A DNA stretch of 64,000 bases, from the NCBI RefSeq assembly GCF_026262505.1, contig NC_067207.1:3976252-4040251 (forward strand), written 5' to 3'. Source of the stretch: Trichomonas vaginalis G3. Taxonomy: Eukaryota > Parabasalia > Trichomonadida > Trichomonadidae. Made by a program: the position numbers and the translations under genes. Shown here one piece after another: positions 39,918 through 48,843 of the stretch (position 1 is the first letter of the stretch; every line of letters starts with the position of its first letter). The notes under the pieces are model-generated. The model made no database searches, was not told the DNA's origin, and saw only the letters and a program-made list of their open reading frames with translations.

Positions 39918-40070
39918 TTAGTTTGGTTTGTTTTCAACTGGTTGTTGTTGTTTTTTAAGTCGGTCTAAAACTTCCTGAGGTATAGGAAGAACTTGACAAA
40001 CACGTTGTGTAACTGCTGGAAGTCGACAAATCCATCTTGAACCCATTTGTCTCAATGCTGTATTGTTCAT
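39918..40070 (-). CDS. Small Cys-containing protein (50 aa)
   Basis: A complete frame MNNTALRQMGSRWICRLPAV through to VENKPN. It has two Cys, a basic body and a Gln-run (KKQQQPVENK). It starts directly after the same TTTTTTACTGAGATGAA leader used by 39,898, which supports its being a real gene. Function unknown; a minor virion peptide is possible. Confidence 0.55.
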   Translation of the reverse strand: MNNTALRQMGSRWICRLPAVTQRVCQVLPIPQEVLDRLKKQQQPVENKPN

Positions 40071-40089
40071 TTCATCTCAGTAAAAAACT

Positions 40090-40491
40090 TTACATTCCCC
40101 ACGTTTGAGGCGGTTGAGGTTGGTTATTGTTTACCCACTGTTGTGCATGGTTATATCCTCTGTTAAAGAATCTTTCACCTTGGTCCATATAGTGTCCTGC
40201 TTGGTTATAGTAGTCATTTGCTTTGTTATAATAGTTTCCTGCTTGTCTTCCTACATTGTCCATCCATCCTTGAACTTTTCCTCTTGTTTCAGGATTTGGA
40301 ATAAGATTTGTTGCATCTCGTGCTACCTCCCAACCTTTCTGTACAGTTTGTATAATAGGTTGTGCTTTCTCTTTCAGTATACCTAATGTACTCAAAATCT
40401 TCCTTCCAACTCCAAATACACCTCTGGCTATTGTTCCCACTGCGGGCAAAAATCTGGATGCAACTCCTGCTAACGCGCCAAATAAACCCAT
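40090..40491 (-). CDS. Amphipathic protein VI-like candidate (133 aa)
   Basis: The N-terminus MGLFGALAGVASRFLPAVGT is a hydrophobic amphipathic helix of the kind used by non-enveloped viruses to disrupt membranes. A helical middle and a Tyr/Asn/Gln-rich repeat part (YYNKANDYYNQAGHYMDQ) follow, then a PQPPQTWGM tail. The layout resembles adenovirus protein VI; the likeness is in composition, not proven homology. The divergent integrase starts 17 bp away. Confidence 0.5.
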   Translation of the reverse strand: MGLFGALAGVASRFLPAVGTIARGVFGVGRKILSTLGILKEKAQPIIQTVQKGWEVARDATNLIPNPETRGKVQGWMDNVGRQAGNYYNKANDYYNQAGHYMDQGERFFNRGYNHAQQWVNNNQPQPPQTWGM

Positions 40492-40508
40492 TTCTTATGG
40501 GTTAAAAA

Positions 40509-41468
40509 ATGACGAATCCAAACAAGGACCCCTATGTTTCTAAGGCGACAAAGAAAGCACTCATGGTAAAAATCTTTAGTTCAACACCAAATGCTTGGTT
40601 TATGGATATCTTGGAAAACATTCCGAGGTATAGAGAAGATGGACCACCATACTGGCTAATATTTGTTGGTCAAAACACAAGATACTGTGAAGCCATACCA
40701 TTACAGTCCAAAAATATTTTAGATATCTTAGCAGCTTTGACAATATTCGTTGACAAATACCATCCAACAAAACTGACATCTGACTGTGAAAGTTCTTTCA
40801 AATCAGACGATATTAAAAACTATCTGCGTTCAAAAAATGTAAACCAATATTTCATTGTCGACCAAAACCATTCTGCTCTTGGTGTCATTGACGGTTGTAT
40901 AAAAATGTTAAGAGACTTAAACCAACCACAAGGTGGTGAAGCAAATAAAATGTCATATGACGACAAATATAGACACTTCTCCATGGCAAAGATGAGACAA
41001 GTTTTAAATATTTACAATAGCCGTAAACAAAAAGGTTTGGGAAACCATTCCCCCGAAGAAATGAAAAACAACCCCGACTTAGAGAAAGACTATATATTTA
41101 ATAATTTAGTCAAAAGAGACAAACAAGAAAGAATGCCGGGCTTCAAACTTCAGAAAGGTGACAAAGTAAAAATAGAAATACCTAAACGTGACCCATATGA
41201 AAATACTATTGACTATGACAACAATGGGAACTCGACAGGTACTCACGTTCGTGTTCGTAAAAATAGAAGAAAGTATACAAGAGAATATTATGAAGTTTTA
41301 GGCAAACATGGCAAAATGTACACACTGCAAGCAGAAGATAAAACTACTATTGCCAGACCTCGTTTCAAACTTGTCAAAGTTCAAGGTGGTATACTTTCAA
41401 AGACAGTTCCTAACAAATATAAGACAACTCCTGACGAATATGCTAAAGAAGTTGAAAATGACGACTAA
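40509..41468 (+). CDS. DDE integrase (319 aa)
   Basis: A retroviral-type integrase of the Maverick class. The core shows WFMDIL, a second motif LTSDCESSFKSDDI, and a helix after HSALG. A C-terminal SH3/chromo-like part (YEVLGKHGKMYTLQAEDKTT) follows. It acts in the nucleus to insert the linear element. The frame reads through. It is a distant relative of the integrase at 56,073 but clearly a different lineage. Confidence 0.8.
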   Translation: MTNPNKDPYVSKATKKALMVKIFSSTPNAWFMDILENIPRYREDGPPYWLIFVGQNTRYCEAIPLQSKNILDILAALTIFVDKYHPTKLTSDCESSFKSDDIKNYLRSKNVNQYFIVDQNHSALGVIDGCIKMLRDLNQPQGGEANKMSYDDKYRHFSMAKMRQVLNIYNSRKQKGLGNHSPEEMKNNPDLEKDYIFNNLVKRDKQERMPGFKLQKGDKVKIEIPKRDPYENTIDYDNNGNSTGTHVRVRKNRRKYTREYYEVLGKHGKMYTLQAEDKTTIARPRFKLVKVQGGILSKTVPNKYKTTPDEYAKEVENDD

Positions 41469-43266
41469 GCAATTCTATACCATGCGTAAACTGTCATGTA
41501 AGGTGGCATGTATTCTTTACTTTGTCCCGTTGTTTGCGTATATCCTGAAACGAAATGTGTATGGTTTCCTTCTCCCTGAGTGTCACTCCAGTAACAATTT
41601 ATAGCAAACTTAACGTCGTCTTTAACATCATATCCTTTACCTTTTGTCATTCCTGACCAATCCCAATATCTATGCTTATGCCAACCTGCTTGAGATGTAC
41701 TTAAATCTATGTAGTGACTGTGCGCAGGTAAGTTTTCACCTGAAATCGTTTTACTTCCACCTGTTTCCTTTGAAGAGTTTGCACAATACAAAAACCTGTC
41801 GACTATTTGTTCCCATGCACCAACACCAAACATTACTTGAGGACCTCTTGCTTCCATAGATGTATAAATAGAACCTACTGGGTTCATTAAATCAAACATA
41901 TGAGATATTATAGGATTGTCTCTTTTGAACTTAAAATATAGTGCAACTATTTCAGGTTTCTTCTGGTTTAAGTCAGAATATTTTTTATAATATAATCTTA
42001 TGTTTTCAGGGGGTAAAGTCTTGACTATAATATTTATTTCTGTCATCTTCATAATAGTATACTACTCTCGTTTTTTCTATTGCATTATATCTTTTATATC
42101 TATAAAAATCTAAATATAATGTTAGCTTTTGTTCATCTACATGTGGTGTTCTGTTGTCATCTCCATAGTCATAATAGTATGGTGCTGGAGCTGGGTCAGG
42201 CAATGTCATATCTGTCATTTCATAAACTCGGAAATATTTCTTTTGTTCGTCTCCATATAAGTTTAAGTAGCAGTTGTTGTCTAATGGAACTTTAACTTGT
42301 GTACCATCGTTCTTTTTATAGCTTACATACATTTCATTGTTATTTTTCGGAATGAGTTTATACCGTATACCATTTTTTAAGGAATGTACAAACTGCCATC
42401 TAAAATATTTGTTTTCTTCATTGAAAGAAAAGTCACCAACAATAGTTTCAATATTTTTTGTTCCAACTAAACTTTGGTATATTTCATTGACATATGTTTT
42501 ATCTGCTTTATTTTCAAGGCTAACGTTTAAGTCTGTTATTTCAGAAGATGTATGTGTATGTCCAACGGCACTTTTCCTGTTTAAGGTTTCTTGTAAGTTT
42601 GTAATATTTGCAATGGTATGTGTATGTCCAACGGCACTTTTCCTGTTTAAGGTTTCTTGTAAGTTTGTAATATTTGCAATGGTATGTGTATGTCCAACGG
42701 CACTTTTCCTGTTTAAGGTTTCTTGTAAGTTTTGTAATATTTGCAATGGTATGTGTATGTCCAACGTCACTTTTACTGTTTAAGGTTTCTTGTAAGTTTG
42801 CAATATTTGCAATGGTATGTGTATGAGTCTTTTTAGAATATTCGTTTTCAGCTCTTGTCACTTCACTTGACATTTTATTGTCAACATATGTTTTGTCTGC
42901 TAGTTCAGGATGAGTATGTTCTTTTGTTGCATAAGCTTTGTCAGCTCTTTCTTCTTCTTTTGCTATTGCATCGTCTACATATTCTTTGTCAGCTTTGTTG
43001 CCAACATCTGCTTTCAAAAGAAGTTCATTTATAGGTTTCTCGTTTAAAGTTCCTTTTGTTGGATTTATACAAACAGTATGGTTCTTATTGTCTTGAAACA
43101 GAAACTCATCTGTCATTGGGTTTAATGTCAGTTTTAAGTTTCCTTCTTTCAATGACTCAGATATCTTAGAATAGTTTGAAAAGTTTGTTGTGTTCTTATT
43201 TAGAGCTTGTATAATGAGTTGTCGGTTGTGTTGTATTTCTCTCATAGACGCTGTTTCATTTGACAT
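41465..43266 (-). pseudogene. Tail-fibre/collar-like protein, broken
   Basis: The N-terminal region (MSNETASMREIQHNRQLIIQ) is followed by repeats of about 20 residues with HTHTIANITNLQETLNRKS, three of which are near-identical at DNA level, then a globular part. The C-terminal 190 residues have NPVGSIYTSMEARGP, FGVGAWEQIVDRFLYC, ENLPAHSHY, GNHTHF and EYMPPYMTVYAWYRIA. These are the signatures of phage tail-collar and short-tail-fibre proteins with HxH metal sites. About three breaks. Its start is 18 bp from the divergent gene at 43,285. Confidence 0.75.
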
Positions 43267-43284
43267 TTTTATTCTAGATAAAAT

Positions 43285-44132
43285 ATGCTTTCAATAGAAA
43301 AAGAAAATTCAAGAGTTGCTACAACTAAACCATTAGATGAACTTTTTACGAATGTCGGTCAAAAGTTTGAGACAGAGACCGTAAAGCATGAAGGCTATCG
43401 TTTTGACTACCCGTTAAGATGGTTAAGAGACCCATCTGTCACAAAAGCTATTGGCTTTCGTAGAATGAAGTTCATTTCAGAAGCCATACATGGTTTCCCA
43501 TTTACAGTCGGTTTTGAAGTTCGATACTATAACAAAGAAAAACATACGTATGAGAAATTTGAACAGGGAAAACTTTTACAAGTTAGTTTGCTTGTAAACT
43601 TAGAAACAACTCTTCAAGCTTTTCAAGAAAAAATAAACGACATCTATATCGAATATGCAAACCAGTATAACATTGACGAGGGAGAGTACCATCTCGATAT
43701 TATATATGACAGGAAAAATGCAACTGTTAAAATCAATAGAATAGAAGACCTTGGAGAAAACGTTATATTTCTACAAAATATAACAACTTGGCATGGTATA
43801 GATTTCTGAGGATGTTAAATCAGCCTGCAGCATATCCAGTACACCCGGACTTTTATGAAGTCGAAAACCCTAATGGAACATATGAAAATGTTTTCGACTC
43901 AGATGCTATTATAGTTCATGCTTCATTTTCTGGTGCACAAAACTCTTTTTTATGCTTGGCAAATGACTTTTACGAAAAACCTACAAAGCTATATGAACCA
44001 CCAAGTGGAAGTATTTCAGACTTTCAAGTATGGTTTACAACAGATGGAAGAAAGAGAATAATTCCATTATACCATGCGTTTTACTTAGAACTTAGTTTCA
44101 TATACAACTACTATCGAACGGTAAAAATATAA
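43285..44132 (+). pseudogene. Minor-capsid (penton-like) candidate, paralogue B, broken
   Basis: It matches paralogue A at 38,317 along its length (ATTKPLDELFTNVG, YRFDYPLRWL, KAIGFRRMKF, HASFSGAQNSFLCL, YEPPSGSISDFQVWFTT). About one break. It is next to the tail-fibre-like gene, which could suggest a vertex-plus-fibre pairing as in adenovirus penton and fibre (inference). Confidence 0.55.
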
Positions 44133-44136
44133 TTTT

Positions 44137-44379
44137 TTAATACGGTTGAGGTGTTGGATTTGGTTGCCAACTTGACTGTGGTGCAGGTTCAGGCTGTTGT
44201 ATAACAGGAGCTTGTTCTTCTGGTTCAGGGTCTTTAGGTATAATACCAACAAACTGACCTACCCTTTTACCAATATTTTTGACTCCGTTCCAAATTCCTC
44301 TTCCGACAGATTTTATTCCATTCCATATACCTCTTCCAACTCTTCTGAAGAAGTTTCCAATACTACTGAAGAAACCCAT
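44137..44379 (-). CDS. Amphipathic membrane-active peptide candidate (80 aa)
   Basis: MGFFSSIGNFFRRVGRGIWN followed by two near-repeats (GIKSVGRGIWNGVKNIGKRV) gives a strongly cationic amphipathic helix pair, then a Pro/Gln/Glu tail. The pattern resembles antimicrobial or lytic virion peptides. It is the second such gene in the element, with 40,090. Role in capsid escape from endosomes or lysosomes is inferred. Confidence 0.55.
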   Translation of the reverse strand: MGFFSSIGNFFRRVGRGIWNGIKSVGRGIWNGVKNIGKRVGQFVGIIPKDPEPEEQAPVIQQPEPAPQSSWQPNPTPQPY

Positions 44380-44396
44380 TTACTATATGTAAAAAT

Positions 44397-44758
44397 CTAA
44401 TGTCCGCCTAGTCTCTTACGTTTCCTGTTGAGTTCCATAGCATTCTTTAACTGGAGCTCATACATTCTGTTTCTCCTCTGGTAGAAAACATATTCTGGGT
44501 CAACTCCTGTGTTCGCGTCATCTGCATAGAGTTGTTTATATCCCACTTCGGGTTTGTATAAAACTCTTTCCATCTCATATTTGCATACCATGGTGGCAAA
44601 CCTAACGCAGCGTCATTTGACATGGCAGTTTGCATTTGTACATCTGTTGGCACTTGACCATAGTTTGCCATTGCAGTTTGTATTCTAACTTCATTTGGAA
44701 TATTCTCTGGGTTTGGTTGTCCAGGTTGCTGTGCATTCGCTAAGTTCTGTGCGTCCAT
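44397..44758 (-). pseudogene. Asn/Gln/Met-rich small protein, broken
   Basis: It starts MDAQNLANAQQPGQPNPENI, with two short repeats around NEVRIQTAMANYGQVPTDVQ, and ends in a basic tail (MELNRKRKRLGGH). Upstream is TTTTTATCTAATATTAA, like other starts here. About one break. Function unknown. Confidence 0.45.
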
Positions 44759-44781
44759 TTAATATTAGATAAAAATATCTC

Positions 44782-44913
44782 TTACGAGTACATATACTGG
44801 ACATTTGCAGGCATTGGTTCATCTTCATATTCTCTATATCTTTCTGCCACGTCAAATAAATAAATGACACAATGGAAAAAACCTAAAACAAGTAGTCCTA
44901 TTTCAAACCACAT
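44782..44913 (-). CDS. Small single-pass membrane protein (43 aa)
   Basis: A complete frame starting MWFEIGLLVLGFFHCVIYLF, with one hydrophobic segment (residues 4-20) and an acidic tail ending NVQYMYS. Its start overlaps the end of the methyltransferase gene by 16 nt. Small membrane proteins of this size occur in many small DNA viruses. Function unknown. Confidence 0.5.
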   Translation of the reverse strand: MWFEIGLLVLGFFHCVIYLFDVAERYREYEDEPMPANVQYMYS

Positions 44914-45714
44914 TTACTTACTAATAAAATTTCTTTGTTATGACACTTTCTCCGGTTTATAGGACCTCTCTCATATTCTATCTTGTCATATCTAAACTCA
45001 TAGTCATGTATGTCCTCTAACCATCTCATAACGGTTTCCAAACCACTTTTATCGGATGTAAAGTAAAAGCATGGATGGTTATGTATAACGTCTAAAGTTT
45101 CTAAAGAGTCTCTCAAAGTCCAGTCTACTTGGTATTGAAAATCGCATGTGTTATAGAACGGCGGGTCCACTATAAAAAAACATTTTCCTTGTCTTTATAT
45201 TTTTCATACAACTCTGTCCAACGACATCTCACAAACTCTATACCCTCAATATATTTTCTATGTCCTCTTTGAAAACATTTGTATAGTTAAGATATAAAAC
45301 GTTTGACATAAGTGTTTCAATGTCATGAACTCTTATAGAACCACTATATAATAGTCTAGCAGATATACTATCCCAGTCTATATATTCTGCTTTTTTCAAA
45401 ACCTCTCTCACAATATTTTTCTTATCTAATGGTATACGTTCCATCTTACCTATAGGTATCTTTTCTTTTAACTCTTTCAATATATTGTTTGTGTCTGGTA
45501 TATGTTTGAGACGGTCCATATAGTTGTCGAAGTCATTGCATATAATCTTTGAGTCTGGGAATATTGTATGGCACAAATGGGATATATAGAAACTTCCACC
45601 GAACAAATCTACAAATGTTAGACCATTCGGTAGTTTCTTAAGTTCTCTCAATATAATATCTTTACATCTACTCTTATTTCCAAAGAACGGTAACGGTGGT
45701 TTTGTAAAATTCAT
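44898..45714 (-). pseudogene. Dam-type adenine-N6 DNA methyltransferase, broken
   Basis: The N-terminal part has PLPFFGNKSRCKDIILREL and TFVDLFGGSFYISHL, the AdoMet-binding FxGxK and DxFxGS motifs of D12-class enzymes. Later parts have MDPPFYNT, the catalytic DPPY-type motif, and FYFTSDK. D12 enzymes methylate adenine in short sites, and 6mA is known to be abundant in Trichomonas DNA. About one break. There is no partner restriction enzyme in view. Confidence 0.75.
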
Positions 45715-45919
45715 TTTATATATATATAATAAAAATGTTTTCACCTGAAAAGTGACAGAAAAGTGACAAAGCATGAAAACATATATAATTTGTGAAAAGT
45801 GAAACAAAAAAGTCAACGGCTGGTCGGCTGGGGTTCGGTCCTCCTCTTGGGTCTTGGGAAAAATTTCTTATGGGCTAGAGGGCACGAAGTGCCTGGAGGC
45901 CCATCCCAAGAAAAAAAAA

Positions 45920-46673
45920 CTTCAGGGCTAGAGGGCGCAACGCGCCTGGAGGCCCCACTACCCTTTTTTTTTTTTTTTTTTTTTAATTCTATTAAAATGG
46001 ATTTGATCCAAAAAAATATATAAAATTTGATCATAAATAAAATTGTTTTAAATTACTTCTTCATTTAAATTATAACAATTATTTTTGATTTTATATTTTT
46101 TGGATCAAATCCATTTTAATAGAATTTATATACTATTCATCTATTAGTAAACACTACCGTATATTATTTTTTAAGCTATCTTATTTTTTGAAATTTTATT
46201 CAAATCTTTGGTCGCAAGAAGAATTGCATGATAAATAAAAACATTTAATCAAAGTCAATTTTATTTTTCATATTCAAATGGACTGAGTGTTAACATTTAA
46301 CATTTTTTGCTAATTGTCGTCAAAAATTAGGCGTAAAGCAAAAATTGATATTTCATATGGTTTTATGATAGATAAGCATTATATTCCCACTCATTATATT
46401 CGTAAATTTTGAGGTTTATCCTTCGCTTTTAAGATCATTGAATTTGATTTTATATAAAATAGTTATATATTAGAAAATAATATGAGTTTATGTGATATTA
46501 TTTTTCAGAAGATTTTGTGTTCTTCTTCAAAATTTTATTTTTTTATTAAAAAGAATCTTTACAAAATATACATTTACTTTAATTAATATTTAAAAACGTG
46601 CTCTATCAAAAGTTCCAAAAATTCAATATTTTAGCTTTTCTGAGGTGTCACTTTTGATGAATTTCTGTTTACA
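45920..46673 (-). repeat. Right terminal inverted repeat of the central element
   Basis: The reverse complement of 22,097-22,706, ending CTGTTTACAACAA at 46,673. It carries an extra 134-bp insert and a GC-rich hairpin with AAC loop (45,934-45,946), where the left arm has a TTC/GAA loop. A further hairpin copy (45,881-45,893) lies just inside. Confidence 0.9.
45989..46122. mobile_element. 134-bp MITE-like insert with inverted ends
   Basis: The ends CTATTAAAATGGATTTGATC and its reverse complement form terminal inverted repeats of about 27 bp. The flanks carry AATT on both sides (45,985-45,988 and 46,123-46,126), a likely target duplication. The left arm of the big inverted repeat has no insert here, so it arrived after the central element. 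It has no coding capacity; the family is unassigned. Confidence 0.75.
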
Positions 46674-47127
46674 ACAAGACAAATAACTAATAAGATATAA
46701 GTATGAGGGAAAATAAGCGAAATGCGATAAAATTTGAGAAAGGGACAGACTAGCCCATTGTCACTTTTTAATTTAGTAAATGAACGCTTATGGAGTGGAG
46801 TTTTTGGGTAAATCTGATTTGCTTATAAATGAAATAAAATCAAAAGAAACCATATTGGCATTATATTATGCAAAAATAAATGATCTTACTTAGTACTTTT
46901 AAAGTTAATTTCAGAAAAAATTTGACACAATGGTATCCGGCACATACAAGTGGTGTACAACCAAAATTTCATATCCCTAGTTTTACATTTATGTTTAGTT
47001 TTATTTCACCTAATTTTCAAAGATCATAATTGAATTAGATGGCCAAGCTATTCAAAACACGACCAAGCTTATCAAAATAAGACCAATATATTCAAAATTC
47101 TTTATTCTTTCAAATCATTTCATTTTA
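46674..47127. other. Host intergenic spacer
   Basis: A/T-rich sequence between the central element and the MULE-like gene. No gene or clear repeat is seen. Confidence 0.5.
47120..47124 (+). promoter_or_regulatory. Initiator (TCATT) of the 47,128 gene
   Basis: TCATT with +1 at 47,122, six bases before the ATG; another TCATT sits five bases upstream. Both match the trichomonad initiator. Confidence 0.5.
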
Positions 47128-47655
47128 ATGCAGATCCAAGATCACGAACTCACATATATCGAGTTGCTTAAGTATCGAGTGCAACAAGAAATCCAAGCAG
47201 GTTGTAGTTATTCATATAAAACTAGGAAAGAAAGAAATCAAATCCAATTTAATTGTAAGTGGCCGAATTGTCCATGTCGCTTCCTTGTTGATACACTTCC
47301 CGATGACAAGTACCACATACGAAAATGTATTAACACCCACAATCATTCTGCCCCTTTTCCAAACAAATCACAACAAATTACATCATATTTTTATAGATCT
47401 TATTTAACAAGATATTTTGAATCAAATCAAGACCGTGTTTACGCACAATTAAGGTGTTTCAAAGATCTTAATATCCCATTTGATAGTGGAATCATTCCGG
47501 AAATGTTTCAACAATCTACGGATGCTTTAAAAAAGTTTTCTAAACGCCTTCATGCAATCAATACCCGTTTCTCAGCGGATGATGTTACATCTCTTGCAAT
47601 TTTTGTCGACATGGTTAAGAGTCATTCTCCAGATGATCTCATCGAGTTTAATTAG
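47128..47655 (+). CDS. MULE-like N-terminal zinc domain protein, probably truncated (175 aa)
   Basis: MQIQDHELTYIELLKYRVQQ opens a helical start, followed by a WRKY/GCM1-FLYWCH-like zinc domain: FNCKWPNCPCRFLVDTLPDD, then KCINTHNH, giving a CxxxxC...HxH set as in MuDR/FAR1 proteins. A helical part ends LIEFN. No DDE core follows; the Maverick starts 16 bp after the stop. The front part of a MULE transposase cut short is the simplest reading, though a domesticated zinc protein is possible. Confidence 0.6.
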   Translation: MQIQDHELTYIELLKYRVQQEIQAGCSYSYKTRKERNQIQFNCKWPNCPCRFLVDTLPDDKYHIRKCINTHNHSAPFPNKSQQITSYFYRSYLTRYFESNQDRVYAQLRCFKDLNIPFDSGIIPEMFQQSTDALKKFSKRLHAINTRFSADDVTSLAIFVDMVKSHSPDDLIEFN

Positions 47656-47670
47656 TATGGTTATGTTGGG

Positions 47671-47803
47671 TACTGAGGCAATGCGTTCCACCTTACCCAA
47701 GTTAACGGTTTGACACTTCACGAAACCGTTAACGTATATTTTACAACACAAACGACAACACTAACTTAACCTTAAATATTTACAAAGCCGCCAACCACTT
47801 CAC
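47671..47803. repeat. Maverick terminal sequence (right copy)
   Basis: It begins TACTGAGGCAATGCGTTCC and continues with AAACCGTTAACGTATATTTT, matching the reverse complement of 9,921-10,053 apart from a short divergent stretch. Beyond it, short CACTAACGAACTCACTAATG-type repeats lead to the first gene. Confidence 0.75.
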
Positions 47804-47871
47804 TAACGAACTCACTAATGTAAAAAATAAACGTTCTCACTATCGTTCTCACTAACGACTTCACTAATGTT

Positions 47872-48156
47872 CTCATAAATTTTCCTCAATATCTTCATCA
47901 TCAGTGTTAACCCTATTGTAGTCATACTTGAAGCCATAAACTTTCTCTAACTTCTTAACGTACAATTTACATAACTTACCTTCGTCATCGTATGGTTTAA
48001 TGATATAACTATTTCTATCTTTATACACAGTCAATGAAAAGTCAACTGGTCTCGGATGTATTTGAAAAACATGTTATGCTCAGGAAGGAAGAATAAATGT
48101 TTAAATGTATGTTTGTTATACTGTGGAATTCGAATGAGTTGCTTTTGTTCTGTCAT
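47872..48156 (-). pseudogene. Counterpart of the terminal acidic protein, damaged
   Basis: It starts with an ATG at 48,156 and keeps a FKHLFFLPE motif like FKNLFFVPR of the left copy at 9,567. The rest has drifted further than any other gene between the two copies. About two breaks. Confidence 0.5.
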
Positions 48157-48267
48157 TTACATCCAAATAAAAATTTTCAGTAAAATAATAAAATAAACTT
48201 AAAAATTAATGATATCACCACCCTCACACGTATGAAAACATAGCACAAAAATAATGTTTATGTTAGA

Positions 48268-48310
48268 ATGTTAGATCTAACACGTTTTCTAACCTCTTTT
48301 CTAACCATGT
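48268..48310. repeat. Palindromic repeat, GGTTAGA version
   Basis: It contains GTTAGATCTAAC plus two TTTCTAACC words, directly after the core-like gene on the minus strand. The left copy has the GGTGA version at the same place, so one of them was exchanged. Confidence 0.75.
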
Positions 48311-48318
48311 TGAATTCA

Positions 48319-48843
48319 TTACTTTATAACTCTCTTCCTTGGTTTCTTTTTAGTTGCTTTCTTCACGTCTGTCTCCAGCTTAACTGTCTTTCTTCTTCGT
48401 CCGTAATGATACCAGTTACTTCCACCAGTCAATGGGTCAAATGGTCTTTCGTAAGGGTTTCCATACATTCCATAGGGACCATACGGAAGAACTACTGGTG
48501 GAGAAGAAACATTTTCTTTAGTTCCATCGACTCTATTTAAATGCATTGTTTCACCTTTCATCTGGTCATTAAAGTCTTTTGCATGTTTTGCAAACTCATC
48601 GTCCTTTCCTAAAGCATTTTCTGACTCAGTCGCAACCAAATTGGATGCTTTATTTATGAGCCCTATTTTATTTAATCTTAACTTCTTTGCAACCCAGCCT
48701 CCAATCTTTCCTTTATTTGCATCTAATGTCTTCGAAACTCTTCCTCCACTCATTTTATTTACTGCGTCATAAGCCCCAAGTGCTTTTGCTCCAAATGCTA
48801 ATGCTTTTGTTCCCATTGCGCCTAAAGCTGCCCAAGCTACCAT
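48319..48843 (-). CDS. Basic core-like virion protein (174 aa)
   Basis: Complete frame. MVAWAALGAMGTKALAFGAK is a small-residue hydrophobic start; the middle is helical; a Pro/Gly/Tyr-rich part (YGPYGMYGNPYERPFD) is followed by the basic end KKATKKKPRKRVIK. Similar in layout to adenovirus core or minor proteins that coat DNA or sit under the vertices. Followed by a palindromic repeat. Confidence 0.65.
   Translation of the reverse strand: MVAWAALGAMGTKALAFGAKALGAYDAVNKMSGGRVSKTLDANKGKIGGWVAKKLRLNKIGLINKASNLVATESENALGKDDEFAKHAKDFNDQMKGETMHLNRVDGTKENVSSPPVVLPYGPYGMYGNPYERPFDPLTGGSNWYHYGRRRKTVKLETDVKKATKKKPRKRVIK

Larger units (their letters stand above)
22097..46673. mobile_element. Polinton-type element with SF3 helicase, about 24.6 kb (fossil)
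   Basis: It is bounded by terminal inverted repeats of 610 bp (left) and 754 bp (right, including a 134-bp insert). It carries a double-jelly-roll capsid candidate, packaging ATPase, DDE integrase, SF3 helicase, two minor-capsid paralogues, tail-fibre-like protein, KilA-N proteins, GIY-YIG protein and adenine methyltransferase. No PolB is recognisable. Many genes have homologues in the flanking Mavericks but are only moderately similar, so it is a separate lineage. It looks fairly young, with about 12-15 breaks in all. No 6-bp target duplication is visible at the ends. Confidence 0.85.
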
